Source: Hetaerina americana (Eukaryota > Arthropoda > Insecta > Odonata > Calopterygidae). From it: a stretch of 64,000 bases of DNA. Where the stretch lies: the NCBI GenBank assembly GCA_022747635.1, contig JAKTNV010000009.1, positions 64,745,677 to 64,809,676 of the forward strand. Reading direction: 5' to 3'. The notes below the pieces were generated by a model. The model searched no databases. It saw only the letters and a list, made by a program, of their open reading frames with translations, and had not been told where the DNA came from. This document shows, piece by piece, positions 56,996 to 64,000 of the stretch. Every line of letters starts with the position of its first letter. Position 1 is the first letter of the stretch. The translations under genes were made by a program, and so were the position numbers.

Positions 56996-57969
56996 AACTA
57001 TGGCGATAAGACCACATGATTGAGCAAACATTTTCTGATAGAAGCAATCTATTAAATATATTATTCAATACTTAGGGGTCAGCTGGGAACTTAGAGTTAC
57101 ATCACCAATTGTATGACCTATAAAACCGAATGGATCTATTACAAGAAACTGTAGGCAAAGCCACTACAGTAACTTTTAATGGAGTCATCCACAATATGCG
57201 CATTACAATGCAACGATTGCAGACTAAAAATCATTCACCTTGAACGAATAGATTGTTACACTCTGAAATTGTTGCATTGTAATGCACACAGGTCTACTAA
57301 TTGAATGGGAAAAATTAAGCATACTGTGCCAAAATATTTGAAAAAATTCAAGTAGAAGGCCCTTTCCAAAAATTTTATATGACATAATGCTTTTTACATT
57401 ATGGCTTTAATTTTTTATTTAATAACATTTTAATAAAAAAAACTATCATTAGTCTAATGATATTCAAAATACTTCCAGATTTCAAAATCAGAAACGTTTA
57501 CACCAATGACTTTAGAAATCTAGAAAAAACACTACAATTTGGTGATCATAAATGCAACTAATCAGCTAGATGTGATTAGACCCTAGAGGATTATTTCTGT
57601 AAAAATTGGATGCTATGAAAGTTATTCATTAAGTTTTATACGATAATTAATCTCAACCATTCGTTTATAGTGCTGCAAAAAAATTTCTCCAGTATAATCC
57701 ACGACATCACAGTAGAAATAGCAGTGTGACTATCATTTGTACATGATTCAGGATAGTTATTGATATCATGGCACTTTATGTATCATTTATATTCAGTACT
57801 CATACCATAATGAAACATATGATAGATATCCTTAAAAAATATACAATCTATTGTTAAATTTCCATCCCAATTCATAATATTACTCAATATTCCTCATTGT
57901 AAACATTGGATGCCATTCACAATTTTAACCAAAACTAAGCCTTCATCATTAGCAAATTCAACAATCATG
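56996..57969. other. No gene; one inverted repeat
   Basis: A 15-nt inverted pair (57200-57214 with 57271-57285) spans a 56-nt spacer. Otherwise AT-rich and featureless. Confidence 0.5.
57200..57285. repeat. Inverted repeat with 56-nt spacer
   Basis: GCATTACAATGCAAC and its reverse complement GTTGCATTGTAATGC. The arm itself contains a GCATTACAATGC near-palindrome. Confidence 0.8.
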
Positions 57970-59280
57970 AAGGTACGGTGAAAGGTCCTTGGACTGACAA
58001 TGAAAGACTGCAATTTTCAGCCAAATATTATTTTATTTTTCTACATAACCTCCCTCAACTTCAACACACTTGGTCCAGCATTTTTCCAACATCAGTATTC
58101 CTTCCCAAAAATGAGCGTCTAGAAGCCTGTGAAAATATCCATCTATGGCCCTCTCAACTCCTTCATTGAACACAAAGTGCTTCCCAGAAACAATATTCTT
58201 CAAGTTTGGGTACAGATGGACTTCTGAGGGTGCTAAATCAGGAGAATTGGAGGGATGGCTGAGCAAATTGTTCCCCAAATCATAACTTATTATAATAATA
58301 AGTAATTTTCTCATCGCCGATGCACCTTTGTGAGCAGGTGACAACAGGTTGTCCCGGTGAAAGATGATTTTTTTCTTCTTCAAGCCAGGCCTCTTCTCCC
58401 GAATTTTGGCATCCAGCTGGTCAAGAAGGTTGGAGTAATATTCGCCTGTAATTACTCTGCCTTTTCAAGGTAATCAATTAACAGGAGCCCTTTCCCATCC
58501 CAAAACACACTGGCCATGAACTTTCCGGCGGATGCAATAGAATTTGCTTTCTTTGGCACTAAACCACCGACTTCCACCCACTGCTTGGGCTGCTGTTATG
58601 TTTCTGATGTGTAGTGGTGGGCCCACGTCTCATCCATGGGTACAAATCACCACTCAAGATCAATCGGTTCCCTCTTGAATCGGTCCAAACATGGATGCAA
58701 AATTGGTTGCACATGTTCTTTTGATCGGCATTCAGCAAATGTGGCACCTACCTTGCACAGCTTTTGCATCCCTAATTCTTTATGCAAGATGTTTCGCACC
58801 CTTTTTCCAATATCCCTATGGCCTTACCTATCTCACTCACTGTCACTGGCCTGTTGTCCAACATGCTAACGTGTAACTTTGCAATGGTTTCTGGTGTGGT
58901 TGTGGTCTTTGGCCATCCTTCAGGTGGGTCATCTTTGAGGGATGTGCGACCATGTTTGAAGTCAGCTGCCCACTTTTTAATGGTTGATATTGAAGGAGCA
59001 GAGTCCCCATACACTTTTGTCAACTTCGGAAGATTTTCCTTAGGGGTCTATCCATCAAAAACAAAGACTTTTATGACCGCACAAAATTCAAGTTTTTCTA
59101 TTTTAACGAAAATCACTCAAGATGCCTACTGCAACAATACGTGTAAACAAACTAATCGAGAGAACAATTTGAAACTTGTCTTACGACTTACTTGTCTGCA
59201 CCCAGGCAGGAATCATCAATTTTCACTGACTGGAATGGCATCTCTGTGTTAAACCGAGAAATTTTCACCTTACCCTCATA
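57970..59280 (-). mobile_element. Near-full-length mariner, decayed
   Basis: The termini AAGGTACGGTGAAAGGTCC (left) and the reverse complement of TGAGGGTAAGGTGAAAATTT (right) form terminal repeats sharing GGTA-GGTGAAA. Length is about 1.31 kb, normal for mariner. The whole transposase order is visible on the minus strand. Confidence 0.88.
58033..59025 (-). pseudogene. Mariner transposase, frameshifted
   Basis: Reading the minus strand from 59023: VYGDSAPSISTIKKWAADFK (first HTH end), GRTSLKDDPPEGWPKTTTTP (hinge), IAKLHVSMLDNRPVTVSEIG (second HTH), the first catalytic motif DETW (58623-58634) followed by AHHYTSET, then KANSIASAGKFMASVFWDGK, LLLIDYLEK, the second motif IIFHRDN (usual form FHQDN), PSNSPDLAPSEVHLYPNLK (third aspartate, PDLAPS) and the C-terminus DAHFWEGILMLEKCWTKCVE with VEGGYVEK before the stop at about 58033. 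All three catalytic aspartates are still encoded, but stops and frame changes separate them. It is the best preserved mariner in the window. Confidence 0.88.
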
Positions 59281-60414
59281 TGTATGCTATTGCCACCTTT
59301 CTCATCTGACTGTTGTATATTCGCAGCAATGGTATAAACCCATACATTTCAAAAGTTGCGGTACCCAAGCCACTGGTGAAACAAAATAATATGCCATCTG
59401 CAAAGAATTTTTAAGAATGAAGTGTATACCTAACATCAATTAATATAAGCAGTGGTTGAAGAAAAACATTACAAAAATATAAAGGTACAACGTGCTTTGG
59501 GTTAGTACACCATATAGTTTTACATTTTATTTAAAAAATCAATGAAGTGGAGCACATGTATTATACAAAAATACAAAAAAAATCTCTTGACTCTACACCA
59601 CACTTTGATGGCTGTACAACAATTAAAACAAAAATATTTTTTTCATTCCTGGGAATGATGCCTTTATGAGGGTCATAAATGGCATGAGTGGAATCTATAT
59701 TATCACAGGTATATTTTAGAAGACAGCTGAAAATTACAAATGCCATCACTGAATTTAAAATTTTCTCTTAGGATGTGACTATTATTAGTTGACAGTAATG
59801 ATCTTAGAACATCTGGCTAGAACTTTATGGTGATCCCTCAAATACAGTGTCCCTGAAACAAAATGACAAACTTTGACAACAAGAACATATAATCATGTCT
59901 ATACTTATCCATAATACATTCTTAAAGTTACATATAGTATTCAAATATGAAAGAAGAGCATCATAGAACCAGGATGACTTGTTTGTCTTGAGTGGCTATT
60001 CTACGAAGGTTTCAAACCACATTTACCCTTCGTTTAGTCAGTTATGAAACTTCAAATAGAAAGCATCTAAACCTTTGACCATTGGAAATTTTCATGTCAC
60101 CATGTGGCCAGTGAGTAACGGAGGTCTGAAACTGTGAACATCACAAGGATTATGATCCCCATTTCCCTGAATACTCAATCAAATCGTGCATCTGGGTAGA
60201 AATTGTGGCTTGCATCTCTCACAATAGATGTTTGAAATCAGACCTACATCTTTTTCTTTGATCTTTATAATGTTGAACAGAGACTACAACAACAAAACCA
60301 TAATGGCTGTTTAATTCAAGTACACCGATTCACATGCCTGGATAATGTCCAACTTTTTGTCAAATTTCGAAGCCTTTCTCCTAGTCAAGACCTGCCTCCT
60401 TCATTAGCCAGTCT
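59281..60414. other. No gene recognised
   Basis: AT-rich. If the exon at 61400-61535 is real, part of this could be its 3' UTR or intron (minus-strand AATAAA at about 59,527-59,532). Confidence 0.35.
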
Positions 60415-60428
60415 TCAAAAAGTCACCA
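60415..60428 (+). repeat. SINE target-site duplication, left
   Basis: TCAAAAAGTCACCA, matching 60752-60764 with a one-base indel. Confidence 0.75.
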
Positions 60429-60751
60429 GTAAACTGAAACCGGCAACATAGTGGTAGTAGCTTCAGGGGAGGCGACCAACAGCAAAGGTCACTTGAACCA
60501 TTAGGGATGGATGGGAAATGAGAAAGGGTGGAGAGAAACCCAGAATTGGCATTAGCCTACTCTTAAAAAAAAGGTGCCAATGGGTATGGCTAACATCCCA
60601 TCCAACAGAAAGCATACTCACTTTTAGTGTTCTCCTCAAAGTACCTCGTGTACAGATCGGGATACCACTGAAAAAAATCTTGTCTCCAGGATTCGAACCC
60701 AGGCCCTCTAGGAGGGAAGCCAGTATATTAGCCACTGCACCATCCCAATCC
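60429..60751 (-). mobile_element. tRNA-derived SINE, full-length
   Basis: On the minus strand: A box TGGTGCAGTGG (60732-60742) and B box GGTTCGAATCC (60689-60699), 32 bp apart. A poly(T)-containing body of about 250 bp follows, with no similarity seen to the SINEs at 21.9 or 52.8 kb. It is flanked by a 13-14 bp target duplication, which fixes both ends at 323 bp. Confidence 0.85.
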
Positions 60752-60764
60752 TCAAAAAGTACCA
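60752..60764 (+). repeat. SINE target-site duplication, right
   Basis: TCAAAAAGTACCA, partner of 60415-60428. Confidence 0.75.
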
Positions 60765-61399
60765 TTGAAACAACATATGAGACACCCATTCAACCACGGA
60801 AGAGTTCAACACAGACAATGAATCAGTAGTGTCACTTGAAATATTGATGTGATTTACTTATTATTATGATTTCACTGCCTTAGGCTCAAATCAAGATGAT
60901 ACTTTTCTATACCCCAGCTAAACCCACCCTTCGTGCAAAATTCCCTGAATATCATAACTTCTTGGCATTCAAAGATGGCATAGGAAAGGGAACTAACTTC
61001 ATTAACCTGAATAAATGAATTTCACATGCCTTGTTGCTTAATTAAGTACCATATAAGCTCAGACCTGCATTCATTTTGCTATTTTTAAGTTGTCATTGAT
61101 AGCTTCTTTGAACAATGGTGGAAATAATTGGCAGTATGACAGTAATACAGAGGACCAGGATGGTGTAGAGGCCAACTAAACATGAGAATTTTTTGGCATT
61201 TTTTTCCATAAAAATCTAGAAACTTCTCAAACCCTTTAATTATACTACCACAAATCAGAATCCAAGCATTGGACATACATGTATAATATGTATTTAGAAC
61301 AAGACCCACAAGATCCCAATGCTCACCTTCATGTACATCATTATTTTAATCTATTCTAATTCAACCTTTCATGCGCATTACAAGACCTTGAATACTTAC
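60765..61399. other. No gene recognised
   Basis: AT-rich. It could be an intron of the putative minus-strand gene. Confidence 0.35.
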
Positions 61400-61535
61400 A
61401 ATCATTTTTCAAGGCAGCCTGAAAGAAGCTTCCCATTGAATTATTAGTGCACAAAGAGCATCATTTCTGTCACGTAAGCACCGAATAATGCCTGCTTGTT
61501 TTTCTAGTAATTTCTGACACTGTTCATTTGCATTC
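61400..61535 (-). CDS. Candidate terminal coding exon, coiled-coil-like, unrecognised
   Basis: On the minus strand a pyrimidine-rich TATCTTTTAG acceptor ends at 61536. The only open frame from there gives NANEQCQKLLEKQAGIIRCL, then RDRNDALCALIIQWEASFRL, then P and a TGA at 61411-61409. Hydrophobic residues at heptad-like spacing suggest a coiled coil. A strong donor (GATT-GTAAGT) at 61399 follows only 9 nt past the stop, so an intron in the 3' UTR would be implied. No family is recognised. The acceptor, open frame and donor together argue for a real exon, but its short length leaves chance possible. Confidence 0.45.
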
Positions 61536-64000
61536 CTAAAAGATAAACGAAAAGATATTTATAATCTCTGAAGATATGTGGTAATGGTATTTCAACAAAA
61601 CACACCCATTTCTACCTTTGTGACTAGTAATTTTAATGAAAGTTTTAGCAACATCAAAGTGATATTATCAAAAAAAGTGACTACATATTAGCAAAACCTA
61701 GTTAAGGTACTAAAACTGTAGAAAAAAAAGGCACACAACTATCTGATTGGAAAACCAAGAAAATAATCATCACAAAATGAATCTTGTTGAGAAATTGAAT
61801 TGAAAAGTAGGTTCCGATTATAAGAACTATTTCAGCTTTCCATTAATTCAATGGTGATGTGATTAATACAAAATAAAGTTGCACAGAGAGATCAAAATGC
61901 TTTTACAAACAATATAGAAAATTAAAGTTAACTTTTGCAATATTATAATAAGATACACTAACAGAGTTTTACAGAGAGTAGGAGAAGGAATAGAATGAAA
62001 ACTTTGATGAAGTATCAACCCAATCTGGCTCATGTTGAGACAGTTATAAATCAAATGAAGATAGCAGCTGAAAGGGAATATTTCAAAGAAATGATGACTA
62101 AGGAACACCCAAAATTAGATACAAGGAACAAATAAAATTAGCTTTCAAAGAGAAATGTGTAAGCAGTATATGGTTAGCAGATAAAAGAAGAGTGAAGAGA
62201 TCCAACTAATCAATATTGCCAATGATGATAAAAATATTAAAAATAATTTAATAATAAATTACATATCATTAAACTTACACCTTTTTTTTACCAGCACATA
62301 ATGGAAAACCTCTAATTTAATATCAAAATATTTTGAAGGCGCTCTTGTCATTTAGACATTATCTTAGGAGGGCTGAGTCAGGAAGCATCTACAGCTATTT
62401 AATAGCTGACTGCCACTGCAGACACGGGATTACACTGAAACATTTCTTCCCCTTATACTGTAATTATGCAACTTTTATCACTACAGGTGTTTTCTACTAT
62501 ATCCACTACGGTCTCTGAGGTCACACAAAACCATAAGTTAATTATATTTTTAAATTCCATGAGTATCTATGTTTTTTTTAATTTGCTGGCAGACACCAGC
62601 AGTCACCGACATTTTCGCTCCTCGTTGTGCTTGACACACGTCTACAGAATACTCCTCATCTAAGCCTTATGATTGGTACGTTTAGACACTTCTAGAGATG
62701 AACTAATTAATCTAAGCCAACCAAATATCAAGTACCTAAATAAGGAGTTATCATTGGTTATTCCAGTACAGTTCTAGGGATCACTGGAGTATTCTAGCCA
62801 TTCCACCATGCCATAGGTTGTAATACACGTGTAAGGATTTCAATAGTAAATTAGACCAAAATGGCATAGTAATGCGGACATAACCATATATTTTAATGGT
62901 AACAAAAGAGTCACTTAAAAATGGAAGGAATTGATGACAAGGTCCCTGAATGAAATGCAATAGATTAGTGAGACTTCAATGAGGAGATTAGCTGTGTACA
63001 ATTGTAATTGTACACTTGTGGGGAATGCAAAAGATATTGACACTGAGATGCTCATATCTGTGACAAAGGGGAGATGGTTGAGAAAGGGCAGAAGAGGAAC
63101 AAAAATGAATTTAGATGACATAGCTAGGATAAAAATGCAGGGCAGATGTTTTAACACTTAATAAATATATCCAAGTTCACGACTAATGTCAAGGGAGTCT
63201 AAACACATAACCTTTAGAATAACAATATTAGATTGCAACCTATGATAACGACAAAATACACAAAATATTTTTAGTACATATGTATAATTCATCAAATGTT
63301 TTATTCCATGAAAATAATTCTTAGTGGGCACAATGATGGCCTAATTTTCCACAGAATATAGCATTTTTTCAATTTACAGTATTTTTATTAGTCAAACATG
63401 TTCAATGGATATCCTTTTACCATAGCCTCGCATTCTTTTTCTAAGATTAGTAGTCGTCCTGTCTTGTAAACATCCATTCAAATATTTTTGCAGTACCCTT
63501 ACCATAATCCAATTTCACCCGAGGCGCGGCTGCTTTCCCCTATAGTTTGAGGCCCCCAATCATTTTTCATGAAGTCAGGGGAAGGCCTTTCTTTGTTGTA
63601 GTTACGCACTTTCGCTGAAACAGACTCATTTTTATCAATATATTTCCATTTTTCAATAAACGACAATCATTTTCTTACGAACTCACCAATGTATGATAAG
63701 CAATATGGGATAAAGAACATATTCTCAATGGTAATAATACCGAGGAGATATTCATATGGCTTCAAAAATGATGCACTATCACATTTTTTCTGCAGGTCAC
63801 CATAGTTTTGGTATAAAATAGTAACTATTACAAGCATTAAGGTGTTGGCTGAAAGATTAGAATGCGAATATTACTAACCATTACAATGATAATTGCATGA
63901 TCACCGAGTGTATAATACACAAAGTACTATAATATTCAGCACTTGTACTCACTTGCAGACACTATATAAAATGTTATTTTGCCAGAAGTAGCAATTACTT
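61536..64000. other. No gene recognised; possible intron of a minus-strand gene
   Basis: AT-rich. Two small plus-strand frames were noted without family assignment: about 61,997-62,137 (contains YQPNLAHVETVINQMKIAAE) and 62979-63161 (contains GRWLRKGRRGTKMNLDDIAR). They may be transposon scraps. Confidence 0.35.

Noticed and set aside
58636..59252. Plus-strand ORFs of 77 and 156 codons
   Set aside because: Antisense shadows of the minus-strand mariner transposase.
60680..60756. A tRNA gene
   Set aside because: Part of a 323-bp unit flanked by a target duplication, so a SINE; no closing acceptor stem.

Overview
The window reads as nuclear DNA of an arthropod, most likely an insect with a large, repeat-rich genome. 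It is AT-rich and nearly gene-free. It contains (TA)n microsatellites, GT-AG introns, four tRNA-headed SINE pieces, at least three lineages of LINE, at least five mariner-type copies or fragments and two Penelope-type terminal structures. Nothing looks bacterial. I cannot name the species.

Left third (1-23,640): a palindrome, a fold-back with a hammerhead-like core (337-506), a decayed RTE/L2-like LINE (565-2335), an inverted 3' fragment of a CR1/L2-like LINE called family C here (2340-2690), another family C 3' end (4830-5093), and a long Jockey/CR1-type LINE called family B (5255-7893) ending at a (TA)n tract. After about 10 kb of quiet sequence come two mariner pieces (18.3-19.9 kb) and two tandem family C remnants (21.6-23.6 kb), the first split by a SINE.

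Middle (23,640-45,500): mostly unique sequence with a 5'-truncated mariner (25.8 kb), a TATA/Inr-like promoter (28.29 kb), a LINE tail on the minus strand (29.6-30.3 kb), a 365-bp Tc1/mariner deletion derivative with clear terminal inverted repeats (31.1 kb), a mariner whose centre is replaced by two perfect hairpins (39.0 kb) and a LINE C-terminal piece (39.6 kb).

Right third: the clearest host gene is a plus-strand gene whose last two coding exons (45517-45766 and 46712-46843) join in phase and end in an acidic tail and coiled coil. Its earlier exons are not identified. A possible terminal exon of a second gene, on the minus strand, lies at 61400-61535. Between them is a stratified set of insertions: a mariner (50473-53630) containing a family C LINE (51338-53218), which itself contains a SINE (about 52790-53056); a 480-bp Penelope-like element with 128-bp inverted arms, a hammerhead-like motif in each arm, a piece of the GIY-YIG endonuclease end and a 13-bp target duplication (54629-55134); and two more minus-strand mariners (56.6 and 58-59.3 kb).

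No transposon here has an intact reading frame, so all appear dead. The most notable structures are the two Penelope-type self-cleaving-ribozyme candidates and the hairpin-bearing mariner.
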